From Kocuria sp. (GTDB lineage Bacteria > Actinomycetota > Actinomycetes > Actinomycetales > Micrococcaceae), in assembly GCA_030453435.1 (NCBI GenBank), contig JAKDKI010000043.1:1-11813 (forward strand): 11,813 nucleotides of DNA, given 5' to 3'. The position numbers and the translations under genes are program-made. Below the pieces are notes generated by a model. It worked only from the letters and a program-made list of their open reading frames with translations. It did no database searches and was not told the DNA's origin. Of this stretch, positions 1 through 7,400 are shown piece by piece; the stretch's first letter is position 1, and the number at the start of each line of letters is the position of its first letter.

Positions 1-32
1 CCGCACCGACCGCTCATGAGAACTGAGTCCGG

Positions 33-1124
33 CTACGGCTTGAGCACCACCTTGATGCAGCCGTCGCTCTTTTCCTGGAACATCTTGTAGGCCTCGGCAG
101 CATCCTCCAGGGACACGCGGTGGGTCGCGAAATGATCCAGGCCCAAGGTGTCATCGGGCTCAGAAACGATTGACAGTAGGTCATCGGTCCACTGCTTCAC
201 ATGGCACTGACCCATGCGCATGGTGATGCCCTTGTCGAACATGGTCATCATGGGCATGGGGTCTGCCATGCCCCCGTAAACACCGGACAGCGATACGGTG
301 CCGCCACGACGGACCGCATTGATCGCCGTGTGCAGGACCTCGAGCCGGTCAATGCCCACGTTCCCGATGGCCGCGCGCCCCAACGCCTTGGGAAGCCTCG
401 CGGCTCCGGCAATAATCTTTTCGGACACGGGGTTTCCGTGCGCTTCCATACCGACAGCATCGACGACGCCGTCAGGCCCCCTACCGTCCGTCATCTCGCG
501 TAGCGTCTCGGCCACGTCCTTCACGGTTCGGCGGTCGACGGTCTCCACGCCCCACGATGTGGCGAGTTCCAGGCGCTCGTCCACAAGGTCCACGCCGATG
601 ATGCGTTCCACGCCCATCTGTTTGGCGGAACGAACGGCCATTTGCCCCACCGGTCCCAGGCCGATCACGGCCAGAGTGTCACCGGGGCCTACGTTGGCCC
701 ACTTTACTCCCTGCCACGCGGTGGGCAGGATGTCGCTGAGATAGAGGAAACGCTCATCGGAATAGGTCTCGGGAAGTTTGACCGGCCCGAAGTCCGCGTG
801 CGGCACCCGGACCATTTCCGCCTGACCGCCGGGGACAGATCCGTACAAGGACGAGAACCCGAACAGCATGGCGCCCTTGTCCATGGACTTCACCTGAGTG
901 GTCTCACACTGTGCATAGAGTCCGCGATCGCACATCCAGCACTCACCGCAGCCAATGGTGAACGGGACCACCACGCGATCACCCGGTTTGAGATTGGTGA
1001 CCTGCTCCCCCACCTCTTCCACAATGCCCATGAACTCGTGACCGAGTACATCGCCGGGCGAAAGATATGGGCCCAAAACTCCGTAGAGATGCAGATCCGA
1101 GCCACAGATCGCAGTGGACGTAAC
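33..1124 (-). pseudogene. Zinc-dependent alcohol dehydrogenase (formaldehyde dehydrogenase-like), 5'-truncated
   Basis: This is a medium-chain, zinc-dependent alcohol/formaldehyde dehydrogenase-like protein, a family that oxidises alcohols or aldehyde adducts with NAD(P). Visible parts are the catalytic zinc region (AICGSDLH, then GHEF), the four-cysteine structural zinc lobe (GCGECWMC...C), the nucleotide-binding VIGLGPVG and the C-terminal DGCIKVVLKP. About 363 codons remain. Family members are usually about 385-390 residues, so roughly the first 30 are missing. Homology stops at VTSTAICGSD near 1124. Upstream the frame stays open to a TGA near 1158 but encodes the reverse complement of the neighbouring SDR gene. 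The first usual start codon is a TTG at 1076, which lies downstream of the catalytic cysteine codon (1104-1106). A protein started there would lack a zinc ligand and is probably inactive. The family call is firm; the broken state is read directly from the sequence, and an assembly error is the alternative. Confidence 0.85.
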
Positions 1125-1653
1125 CGTAGCTTCTGTTGGCGGGCTCGTGTCCCCTCCTCACCTGTTGCCCTACGCGACCGCCAAATTCGGCGCGGTCGGG
1201 TTCAGTGAGGGCTTATCCTCAGCCCTCGCGGGGTCCGGAGTCACGGCCACCACAATCGCACCGGGTTTGATGCGCACCGGCTCCCACGAGCGAGCCTTCT
1301 TCACCGGCCAATCCGAAAAAGAATTCGCATGGTTCGGCCCCGCGGCTTCATTGCCCTTGCTGTCCATGAACGCGGACCGGGCGGCGCGAATCATTATGGA
1401 CGGGGTGCTGGCCGGTAAGCCCACGGTACTTGTCGGATGGCTTCCCAAGGTTGCACACCGGGTTCACGGACTTGCACCGGGACTGACCACGCGGGCCATG
1501 GGGATCGCCAACCGTTTGCTGCCCGGTGCGCGCTCGGATCAGGCCGGGCTTCGAGAAGGCCGCGATGCGGCGTCGGGTCTGAACTCGAAGGTTGTCCGGG
1601 CTCTGACCACCCTGGGTTCCAAGGCTGCGCGGAAGAACAACGAACGGTCCTGA
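1114..1653 (+). pseudogene. Short-chain dehydrogenase/reductase, N-terminal half missing
   Basis: This is the C-terminal part of a classical short-chain dehydrogenase/reductase (SDR), an NAD(P)-dependent oxidoreductase family. The fragment opens in the catalytic-serine strand (VASVGGLVS). It then shows the YxxxK active site in LLPYATAKFGAVGFSEGL, the PGLMRTGSH segment after the active site, and a long basic C-terminus ending at 1653. The Rossmann TGxxxGxG motif and the NNAG motif are absent, because about 140-150 residues are lost at the left. The coding match starts abruptly at about 1120-1126, the same place where the opposite-strand alcohol dehydrogenase also stops. A GTG at 1114 could formally start a 179-residue product, but it would have no cofactor site. 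The remainder of the frame is intact, which suggests a recent event. The gene is followed by a strong hairpin at 1675-1711. Confidence 0.85.
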
Positions 1654-1674
1654 TGGCGTGGGCCTACATGCAGA

Positions 1675-1711
1675 AACCCGGTGCCCTGCAGAATCAGCAG
1701 GGCCCCGGGTT
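1675..1711. terminator. Hairpin between convergent genes, probable bidirectional terminator
   Basis: Two 15-base arms (1675-1689 and 1697-1711) pair with a single mismatch around a 7-base loop (agaatca). The hairpin lies 21 bases after the SDR fragment and 11 bases after the stop of the minus-strand SMR gene. Short T-rich stretches follow on both strands (ttctctt on plus, tttctg on minus). Position and symmetry fit a shared terminator, although neither T-run is a classic long one. Confidence 0.65.
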
Positions 1712-1722
1712 CTCTTGGTCCG

Positions 1723-2091
1723 TCAGCGGGTTGCCGAGGAACCAACGGACTCGGTCTCCGCAGCCCTACCCGGTTTACTCGGCACCAGTTTCAGACCAAC
1801 TACTGCGGCAATGATGCCCGAAATGAAGATGATCTTCCCGAGCGAAACGCTCTCGGTGCCGGTAGCCATCGCGTAGATCACCGTCAACGCGGCGCCGACG
1901 CCGGTCCACACGGCGTACGCGGTTCCAATGGGAATGTGTTTGGCGGCCCAACCGAGTCCCGCCATGCTCACGGCAAGTGCGGCGAAGAACACGATGCTGG
2001 GTGCGAGCTCACTCAGGCCGTTGGATTCGCCGAGCGCGGTGGCCCAGACGGCTTCGAAGACGGCGCTGATCAGAAGCACGATCCATGGCAT
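1723..2091 (-). CDS. SMR family transporter, SugE/Gdx type, second subunit of a pair
   Basis: This is a four-helix small multidrug resistance (SMR) membrane protein of 122 residues. It has the central proton/substrate-coupling glutamate (E13, in ISAVFEAVWA) and the GTAYAVWTGVGA signature of the SugE/Gdx branch, which exports guanidinium, rather than the EmrE drug-export branch. ATG at 2091 lies one base beyond the stop of the upstream SMR gene, so the two are translationally coupled and probably form a heterodimer, as in YkkCD/GdnCD pairs. The guanidine-III riboswitch ahead of the first gene supports guanidinium as the substrate. The protein is longer than usual (about 105 residues), with a soluble polar tail of roughly 18 residues after GLKLVPSKPG. 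The family is certain. The substrate is inferred from the subfamily motif and the riboswitch. Confidence 0.93.
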   Translation of the reverse strand: MPWIVLLISAVFEAVWATALGESNGLSELAPSIVFFAALAVSMAGLGWAAKHIPIGTAYAVWTGVGAALTVIYAMATGTESVSLGKIIFISGIIAAVVGLKLVPSKPGRAAETESVGSSATR

Positions 2092-2092
2092 G

Positions 2093-2407
2093 TCAGCTCA
2101 CCACCTTCAGACCGATCACGGAGCTGACCAACAGCACGAGCAGGAGCACCCGTGCGGTCGTTGGACTTTCATAGCCCTTCACGAAGCCCCAAATCACGGT
2201 GAGCGTTGCACCGATGCCGACCCACACCGCATAGGCGGTGCCCGTGGGCAGTGAGGTCATGGCCCACGCGATGCCAGCCATGCTCAGTGTCATGCTGACA
2301 GCAAATATGAGAGTGGGGATTTTACGTTTGAATCCGTGCGAAGCTCCCAGGGCGGCGGCCCAGACGGCTTCGAGCATGCCGGACAGAACAAGCATGATCC
2401 ACGCCAT
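2093..2407 (-). CDS. SMR family transporter, SugE/Gdx type, first subunit of a pair
   Basis: This is a 104-residue inner-membrane SMR protein with four predicted helices. It starts MAWIMLVLSGMLEAVWA with the essential glutamate at position 13, and contains SLPTGTAYAVWVGIGA, typical of SugE/Gdx guanidinium/proton antiporters. It is the promoter-proximal member of a two-gene unit; its TGA is separated by one base from the ATG of the partner at 2091. The start at 2407 lies 15 bases after the last pseudoknot strand of the guanidine-III aptamer. Only a weak ribosome-binding site (AGAAAG) lies in that gap, which suits control at the level of translation. Two homologous but non-identical subunits imply an antiparallel heterodimer. 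Confidence 0.94.
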   Translation of the reverse strand: MAWIMLVLSGMLEAVWAAALGASHGFKRKIPTLIFAVSMTLSMAGIAWAMTSLPTGTAYAVWVGIGATLTVIWGFVKGYESPTTARVLLLVLLVSSVIGLKVVS

Positions 2408-2422
2408 GACGTGCGTCTTTCT

Positions 2423-2464
2423 GAGTCAGTCTTGTCGTGGTGCGGGTACTGCTCCCTCGTCCGC
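2423..2464 (-). promoter_or_regulatory. Guanidine-III (ykkC-III) riboswitch aptamer
   Basis: The minus strand carries, in order, the conserved blocks of the guanidine-III class: GCGG (2464-2461), ACGAGG (2460-2455), GAGCAGT (2454-2448), ACCCGC (2447-2442), ACAAG (2435-2431) and ACTGACTC (2430-2423). P1 forms from GCGG with CCGC (2445-2442). The P2 pseudoknot forms from GAGCAGT with ACTG-A-CTC, with one bulged A. The unpaired blocks (GGACGAGG, GTACCCG, ACAAGAC) match the Thermobifida fusca example as I recall it. The P2 strands differ from that example yet still pair, which is compensatory change and strong support. The class binds guanidinium and turns on export genes. Here it sits 15 bases before the start of a Gdx-type SMR pair, so ligand binding probably affects access to the start region. 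A covariance search was not possible here. Confidence 0.88.
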
Positions 2465-2483
2465 GAGCCCTGATGCCGGGCTC
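2465..2483 (-). other. Hairpin immediately 5' of the riboswitch aptamer
   Basis: A perfect 6-bp stem (2478-2483 with 2465-2470) closes a 7-base loop and abuts the first base of the riboswitch P1 helix. It could stack on the aptamer or shield the 5' end of the transcript. Its role is not known. Confidence 0.45.
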
Positions 2484-2491
2484 CGATTCTG

Positions 2492-2514
2492 AAAGTAGCA
2501 AACGGGGCTACCTT
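2492..2514 (-). terminator. Hairpin after the permease gene: weak terminator or overlapping promoter
   Basis: The minus strand forms an 8-bp stem with one G·U pair (AAGGTAGC with GCTACTTT, 7-base loop). It lies 34 bases past the stop of the APC permease and could end its transcript. The right arm also reads TGCTACTTT, an extended -10-like box with a TTGGAA element 19 bases upstream. That would place a transcript start just before the riboswitch. The two readings conflict, and neither is strong. Confidence 0.3.
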
Positions 2515-2548
2515 ATTTCCAACCAGTCGGCGGTGAGGTACAACTCCA

Positions 2549-3814
2549 TCACCGGTCAGTTCTAGCACCCCGGTTGCGCACCAACACGACTCGGTACAAG
2601 ACCCCGGCTGCCACCAGCACGACTCCCCCGATGATCGACTCGATCGGCAAGGCGGCCACCACCACCAGGCACAACAGCGCACCGACGATCTGCACCACCG
2701 TGGCATACATCCGCGCCTCGCGCCCCTGTGTGTACGCGGAGACGTTCGCCACGAAGTAGTACAGCAGCACTCCGAAGGACGAGAACCCTATCGCCCCGCG
2801 CAGATCCATGGTCAGCACCAGCACGATCACCACCGCGCCCAGAACCAGTTCCGCACGGTACGGGACGCTGTGGACGGGATGCACAGCGGACAGCCATGCC
2901 GGGAGGTCCCGGTTGCGGGCCATGGCCAGGCTCGTCCGTCCAATTCCGGCAATCAACGCGAGCAACGCTCCCAGTGCCGCTGCGGCCGCACCAATGCGGA
3001 CGACCACGCTCGTCCACTCCCAGCCGCCGGCCGCAGCAACGTCAGCGAGCGGCGTCGTGGTGGAAGCAAGGTGTGAGGAACCCAGGGTCGAAAGTGAGAC
3101 CAACGCGATCACCGCGTAGACCGCGAGCGCGCCGAATAAAGCGATGAGGATCGCGCGCGGAATGGTACGGGACGGCTCACGGACTTCCTCACCCATGGTG
3201 GCGATCCGCGCATAGCCGGCGAAGGCGAAAAACAGGAGGCCCGCCGATTGGAGGATGCCGTAGAAACCGCTGGGGGCACCGTCGCCCATCAATCGGGACG
3301 AATCTACCTCACCAGAAACCAACCCGGCGACCATCACGAGCACGAGGACCACGAGCACGACCGACACGATGATCTTGGTGAGTCCTGCGGTGCGCGTGAC
3401 ACCGAAGTAGTTGACCGCAACTAAGGCGGCCACCGCGAGCGCGGCCACAGGCCGCTCCCATCCGGCAGGGGCCGCATATGCGGCGAAGGTGAGGGCCATG
3501 GCCGCGCAGCTGGCGGTCTTACCGATCACGAAACACCACCCGGCCATGAATCCGGACCACGGACCGAGTTGCTCGCGTCCGTACACGTAGGTGCCGCCGG
3601 AGGTTGGGTACTGCGCGGCGAGCTGCGCGGACGAGGTGGCATTGCAATAGGCCACGACCGCGGCGATTGCCAGACCGATGAGTAAACCCGAACCCGCTGC
3701 CGCAGCCGCCGGGGCGAACGCCGCAAACACTCCGGCGCCGATCATGGATCCCAGACCGATGGCGACTGCGTCGCCCAGTCCAAGTCGTCGTTGCATGGCA
3801 CCTGTGTCGGTCAT
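2549..3814 (-). CDS. APC superfamily amino acid permease
   Basis: This 421-residue polytopic membrane protein belongs to the amino acid-polyamine-organocation (APC) family, secondary transporters that carry amino acids or related amines across the cytoplasmic membrane. Family marks are the broken first helix GLGSMIGAGVF, the YPTSGGTYVYGREQLGP segment, and helix 6 FFAFAGYARIATMGEEVREP. About twelve hydrophobic segments are visible. The last three or four are short, and the C-terminus is basic (RVVLVRNRGARTDR). The N-terminus MTDTGAMQRRLGLGDAV is typical. The ATG at 3814 is supported by a GGGAG sequence ending 11 bases upstream. The substrate cannot be read from the sequence. The gene follows the terminator-like hairpin 3842-3880 by only 27 bases and precedes the guanidine-export pair, but I see no direct evidence that it carries guanidine. 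Confidence 0.9.
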   Translation of the reverse strand: MTDTGAMQRRLGLGDAVAIGLGSMIGAGVFAAFAPAAAAAGSGLLIGLAIAAVVAYCNATSSAQLAAQYPTSGGTYVYGREQLGPWSGFMAGWCFVIGKTASCAAMALTFAAYAAPAGWERPVAALAVAALVAVNYFGVTRTAGLTKIIVSVVLVVLVLVMVAGLVSGEVDSSRLMGDGAPSGFYGILQSAGLLFFAFAGYARIATMGEEVREPSRTIPRAILIALFGALAVYAVIALVSLSTLGSSHLASTTTPLADVAAAGGWEWTSVVVRIGAAAAALGALLALIAGIGRTSLAMARNRDLPAWLSAVHPVHSVPYRAELVLGAVVIVLVLTMDLRGAIGFSSFGVLLYYFVANVSAYTQGREARMYATVVQIVGALLCLVVVAALPIESIIGGVVLVAAGVLYRVVLVRNRGARTDR

Positions 3815-3841
3815 CGGTCGCGTTACTCCCGTTCATGAAAA

Positions 3842-3880
3842 TGCGATCACGGCCGCCTTCGAGGGACGGCCGTGATCGCA
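3842..3880 (-). terminator. Strong intrinsic terminator hairpin between SDR and permease genes
   Basis: Two perfectly complementary 14-base arms (3842-3855 and 3867-3880) enclose an 11-base loop that can add 3 more pairs after a 2-base bulge. On the minus strand the stem is followed directly by ATTTTC, as in a rho-independent terminator. It lies 54 bases after the stop of the stress dehydrogenase. The permease ATG is only 27 bases beyond, which leaves no room for a separate promoter. The structure is therefore either a leaky terminator or an attenuator for the permease. Confidence 0.8.
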
Positions 3881-3934
3881 CGGTAGAGCGTGAAAGTGTC
3901 CGCGGGGTGAACGACGGATCGGAAGGGCCCGCGG

Positions 3935-4840
3935 TTAGAAGACCGGCTTACCTCCGGTGACACCGATGACGGTGCCGGAAACGTAGGAGGCCTCTGCCGG
4001 GCTGGCCAGGAACACGAAGGCACCCGCCAATTCGGAGGGCTGTCCGGCGCGGCCCAGCGCAGTGTCGCCGCCGAAAGCAGGCATGGATTCGCCGGCCTTG
4101 GTCGCGGGCTGCAACGGGGTCCAGATGGGGCCGGGGGCAACAGCGTTGACGCGAATGCCCTTCTCACCGATCTCGTTGGCCAAGTTGACCGTGAAGTTGT
4201 TGATCGCGGCCTTGGTCGAGGCGTAGTCAATCAAGTTCTCGGACGGGTCGTACGCCTGGATGGAGCTGACGTTGATGATGCTGGAACCGTCGCCCAGGTA
4301 CTTCAGTGCCTGCTGGGAAACCCAGAACAGTGCGTACAGGTTGGTCTTGAACACGCGGTCCATTTCCTCGGTCTTCAGCCCCTGAAGTCCACCCTCGCGG
4401 CGGGCCCACTGGAAACCGGCGTTATTGACCACAACGTCCAGGCCGCCCAGCTGGGCGGCGGCTTCGTCGACAACTCCGCGTGCGGTCTGCTCGTCGCGCA
4501 AGTCGGCGGGCAGCAGGACGGCCTTTCGACCGGCCTTCTCGATCCACTGCTTGGTGTCCTGAGCGTCAGACTCTTCCTCGGCCAGGTAGTTGATGGCCAC
4601 ATCGGCGCCTTCGCGGGCGTAAGCAATGGCGACCGCACGACCGATACCGGAGTCACCACCGGTGATCAGGGCCTTCATACCCTCGAGGCGGCCGCGCCCG
4701 ATCCAGCTCTCTTCACCGTGGTCCGGCACCGGATTCATGTCAGTGGTCAGGCCGGGAGGGGCCTGTTCCTGGGTGGGGAATCCGCCTTCTTTCCCGGCGA
4801 GTTCGCGGGCGGCTTTGTCTGCGGCAAATTGATCAGTCAT
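3935..4840 (-). CDS. SDR family oxidoreductase, YghA/YdaD (general stress) type
   Basis: This is a 301-residue NAD(P)-dependent short-chain dehydrogenase. It has the long N-terminal extension of the YghA/YdaD (general stress protein 39) subfamily (FPTQEQAPPGLTTDMNPVPD, residues 21-40), the cofactor motif TGGDSGIG (60-67), NNAG (139-142), a catalytic serine at 192/193 and YASTK (Y206, K210). It ends in the subfamily's usual TGGKPVF. The ATG at 4840 is chosen because homology begins with MTDQFAADKAARELAGKEGG. An in-frame ATG at 4954 would add 38 unrelated residues and overlap the upstream gene. No clear ribosome-binding site precedes 4840. The gene follows the LuxR regulator by 52 bases in the same direction, with only a small 5-bp hairpin (4877-4889) between them. 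It is closed by the terminator at 3842-3880. The physiological substrate is unknown. Confidence 0.92.
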   Translation of the reverse strand: MTDQFAADKAARELAGKEGGFPTQEQAPPGLTTDMNPVPDHGEESWIGRGRLEGMKALITGGDSGIGRAVAIAYAREGADVAINYLAEEESDAQDTKQWIEKAGRKAVLLPADLRDEQTARGVVDEAAAQLGGLDVVVNNAGFQWARREGGLQGLKTEEMDRVFKTNLYALFWVSQQALKYLGDGSSIINVSSIQAYDPSENLIDYASTKAAINNFTVNLANEIGEKGIRVNAVAPGPIWTPLQPATKAGESMPAFGGDTALGRAGQPSELAGAFVFLASPAEASYVSGTVIGVTGGKPVF

Positions 4841-4892
4841 ATGACTATTCTGCCCCGTCAAACTGAGTGCCGCCACCACCCGAAGGGTGAAG

Positions 4893-5537
4893 TCAGGACC
4901 GTGAAACCTTGGGTTCCATCCCGTTCTGCACGCCCCACAGGACGGCTTGAGCACGCCGCTCCACGCCCATTTTGCGGTAGGCGGAACGGATATATGACTT
5001 GACGGAATTAATACTCAGATAGCAGGTGCGGGCGATTTCGTCGTTGGTCGCGCCCTGGGTGATGAGCGCTACGACCTCTGATTCGCGCGGCGACAATCCG
5101 GCGTGTCGCCCGGGCCAGTCCGCCATGTTGCTTTCTTCGCTCACGGGTTCGGGCAATACCAAGCGCTCGCCCTCGTGAATCCGGACCAGGGCGTCCGTCA
5201 GCTGATCTGCCGTGAGCTCTTTCGACAGGAAACCGTGGATACCAAGATCGAGGGCCTTCTGCACCTGATCTTCGGCCACGTTCCAGGTGTAAATGACCAG
5301 TTTTCGGTTCTGGGTGTCCTCGAGCAAACGAATCACGTCGTACTTGCCACGGTCTTTTGCCGCGAACGCGTCGTACAGCACCAGGTCCACTTCGCGGTTG
5401 GGCGGCTCTCCCGAGGACAGATCGTTAACGGTGAGCCGTTCATGATTCGCGAGCATCCGTGCAAGACCCTCGATGACCACCGGGTAGTCATTTACAAGGG
5501 CGAGCGTAATGGGAGCTTGCTGATCATTCACACCCAT
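4893..5537 (-). CDS. LuxR/NarL-family response regulator
   Basis: This 214-residue two-domain transcription factor has an N-terminal receiver domain and a C-terminal LuxR helix-turn-helix. The receiver domain has the acidic residue D17 (LALVNDYPVV), a likely phospho-accepting D56 (LVLYDAFA), T84 and K106 (GFLSKEL). The DNA-binding part is LSPRESEVVALITQGATNDE followed by IARTCYLSINSVKSYIRSAY, about residues 148-187. The start at 5537 (MGVNDQQ) is preferred because the receiver fold begins just after it. An earlier start at 5606 would add 23 low-complexity residues and overlap the glycosyltransferase gene. No histidine kinase gene is adjacent, so the cognate sensor is elsewhere or the regulator works without phosphorylation. 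It lies 28 bases after the glycosyltransferase operon and 52 before the stress dehydrogenase, so all may be co-transcribed. Its targets are unknown. Confidence 0.9.
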   Translation of the reverse strand: MGVNDQQAPITLALVNDYPVVIEGLARMLANHERLTVNDLSSGEPPNREVDLVLYDAFAAKDRGKYDVIRLLEDTQNRKLVIYTWNVAEDQVQKALDLGIHGFLSKELTADQLTDALVRIHEGERLVLPEPVSEESNMADWPGRHAGLSPRESEVVALITQGATNDEIARTCYLSINSVKSYIRSAYRKMGVERRAQAVLWGVQNGMEPKVSRS

Positions 5538-5565
5538 GACTTTAGTAGCAGTTGGCCCCGGAGTG

Positions 5566-6399
5566 CTATCGCGCTCGCTCGGTGGCGCGCCACTGGTCGG
5601 CTTCACGCCGGAGATGGCCTGACTCGAGCATTTGGTTCAGCCACCCTTCCATCGGGTCGAAACCCCACTTCGCACGGAAGAGATTGGCGTTACGGGCAAT
5701 GGACACAGCGTGCTGAACCGGGGGTGTCACGGTCGGGTGGTACTGGTGGTAGGCGCAGGCCAACCCGGTCCACCGCATGCTCCCTCCCGCCGCGGCGAGC
5801 CGCTGTCCGAAATCGGTGTCTTCTCCCCCGTACCCCACGTACGTCTCGTCGAATCCCCCGATCCGGTTCCAACTCTTTACGGTGGCCGCGATATTGAGCG
5901 ACCACAGCATGCGAGGATCCGCTTTCTCCAGTTCGATGCCCTCGGGAATGATCCGTGCTGGGTGATCTCGCCCCCATTCAGACACGCGATCCGATGTGTA
6001 GTCGGCGTCGGTCATGCCGTCGGGCAGGTACTTGACCCGGCCGCTGATCACGGCCGTCTCGGAGCCAAGACGAGCCAGTGCGCGATCGTAATCGCCGATC
6101 AGCTCACTGTCGGGAAGGCAGTCCACGTCCAGTAGCACCACGGCGTCCGCACCCAGATCGCTCGCCGTGGCAACACCCAGGTTGCGCGCGGACGCCAAGG
6201 GCAGTTCGTCGGCGGGATCCATCACGACGACGACGCCGCGTTGGGTCCCGTGGGCCGCCACCAGGTCTGTGATCTGAGCGTCACCCATGCTCACCACCAC
6301 GTGCGCGTGGGGCTGGGGGTCCAGCCGGGAGACCCACTCCAGCTGCCGGCGCAGGTGTTCATGGCGTCCACTGACGATCGTGATCAGCGCGGTTCGCAT
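5566..6399 (-). CDS. Glycosyltransferase family 2 (GT-A fold) with galactosyltransferase-type C-terminus
   Basis: This 277-residue inverting sugar transferase would use a nucleotide-sugar donor. The N-terminal strand MRTALITIVSGRHEHL and the metal-binding DVDC (D91, D93) mark the GT-A fold. GGFDETYVGYGGEDTDFGQR (181-200) is the signature of the Glyco_transf_7C-type acceptor and catalytic region. No signal peptide or membrane helix is visible, so it is probably cytoplasmic or peripheral. It is the last of four overlapping glycosyltransferase genes; its ATG lies inside the end of the upstream gene, an overlap of 16 bases. Donor and acceptor cannot be read from the sequence. The next gene downstream, a LuxR regulator, begins 28 bases later. 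Confidence 0.92.
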   Translation of the reverse strand: MRTALITIVSGRHEHLRRQLEWVSRLDPQPHAHVVVSMGDAQITDLVAAHGTQRGVVVVMDPADELPLASARNLGVATASDLGADAVVLLDVDCLPDSELIGDYDRALARLGSETAVISGRVKYLPDGMTDADYTSDRVSEWGRDHPARIIPEGIELEKADPRMLWSLNIAATVKSWNRIGGFDETYVGYGGEDTDFGQRLAAAGGSMRWTGLACAYHQYHPTVTPPVQHAVSIARNANLFRAKWGFDPMEGWLNQMLESGHLRREADQWRATERAR

Positions 6400-7400
6400 G
6401 TTAATGCTCCGTTATTCAGTTGCTCGATGGCCTGCGCCGCACGGCGAGCGCCGTCCCCGTAGCGCCAGCGGGACCACCCTGAGCTCCCCTGTGCCAATGC
6501 GGTATCCAGAAGAGCGGGCCAGTCACTCGGTTCCGGCCAATTCTCGAGTGCTGTGCACACGCCTGCGTTACGGAGCGCGCGAGCTGTCGCGTGTTGTTCG
6601 TCGAACGGTCGCGCCTGGGCAATGACCACAGCGGGACGTGCAGCGGCGGACAGTTCGGCCACCGCGTTGTTTCCCGCGTGTGTGACCACCACGTCCGCGG
6701 CCTGGAGCTCGGCCCACAGATCGGGGGAAGGGTTACGGGGGCTCCGAACGGTCCACTCCCATGCGGGGGTGGCCAGCCGGGCTCTGTGGATGTCGTGCTC
6801 GGTGACCTCGGTGCCCCCGCCTCCCCACAAGACCAGGACCTTACGCGAGGAACTTGCTCCCGCGGCGTCGGCGGCGATCGACGCGGGTGAGGCGGCGAGG
6901 TGATCAAAACGGGAAATGGCCCCCGCATAGACCGTTTTGTCCGTCCACGCGCGCGGCCAGTACGGCTCGGCGGACTCCGCAGTCCACGGTGTCACGATCA
7001 GCGAGGCGGAATCATAAGCATCCCGGTGCGTACGGTCCGTGCGATTACCGCGCATGGCCATGACCACCGTGCGAACACCGAACAGGCGGGACAACAGTGT
7101 CACCTCGGCAGAAGTGTCCGTGATCATCACCGAGAGCTGCGACCCCAAATACTCGGCCATCATGCGCATGCGCTCGCGGTAACCGGGGTGATCAAGGGGT
7201 GCCCAGTGCAATACTCCGTTGGCTGTTGGGTCCACGGGATGTTGCGGCACGTCCAAAGGCAGGTGGCACCACTGGCCCGGCCAGCCCGCGGGGGCCTCCA
7301 ACGAGCTGAACCCGATCACTGGGACATTCAACTCTCTCGTGATACCCAGAGCTCGAGTCCGGTGGCCGAGTCCTTGATGGTGGATGTAGTACCCAATCAT
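6384..7400 (-). CDS. MurG/GT28-like glycosyltransferase (GT-B fold)
   Basis: This 338-residue protein has a GT-B organisation like MurG and related GT1/GT28 enzymes. The N-terminal glycine-rich loop is HHQGLGHRTRA (residues 7-17). The interdomain strand and glycine loop are KVLVLWGGGGTE (187-198). The donor-binding region is VVVTHAGNNAVAELSAAARP (237-256), followed by ARPFDEQ (263-269). It is soluble, with no obvious membrane segment. It overlaps the upstream GT4 gene by four bases (ATGA) and the downstream GT2 gene by 16. The HAGNNAVAEL motif makes the family call reliable. Substrates are unknown; it is not MurG itself, because its context is not the cell-wall cluster and the N-terminal acceptor half differs from MurG. 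Confidence 0.88.
   Translation of the reverse strand: MIGYYIHHQGLGHRTRALGITRELNVPVIGFSSLEAPAGWPGQWCHLPLDVPQHPVDPTANGVLHWAPLDHPGYRERMRMMAEYLGSQLSVMITDTSAEVTLLSRLFGVRTVVMAMRGNRTDRTHRDAYDSASLIVTPWTAESAEPYWPRAWTDKTVYAGAISRFDHLAASPASIAADAAGASSSRKVLVLWGGGGTEVTEHDIHRARLATPAWEWTVRSPRNPSPDLWAELQAADVVVTHAGNNAVAELSAAARPAVVIAQARPFDEQHATARALRNAGVCTALENWPEPSDWPALLDTALAQGSSGWSRWRYGDGARRAAQAIEQLNNGALTCEPR

Noticed and set aside
1074..1076. TTG at 1076 as a genuine start of the alcohol dehydrogenase
   Set aside because: Family-conserved sequence, including the catalytic zinc-binding cysteine, continues upstream of it, so the gene is truncated rather than starting there.
2408..2514. Guanidine-I (ykkC) or guanidine-II (mini-ykkC) riboswitch in the SMR leader
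   Set aside because: The long guanidine-I conserved blocks are absent, and the two hairpins upstream of the aptamer do not have ACGR loops. The guanidine-III pattern fits instead.
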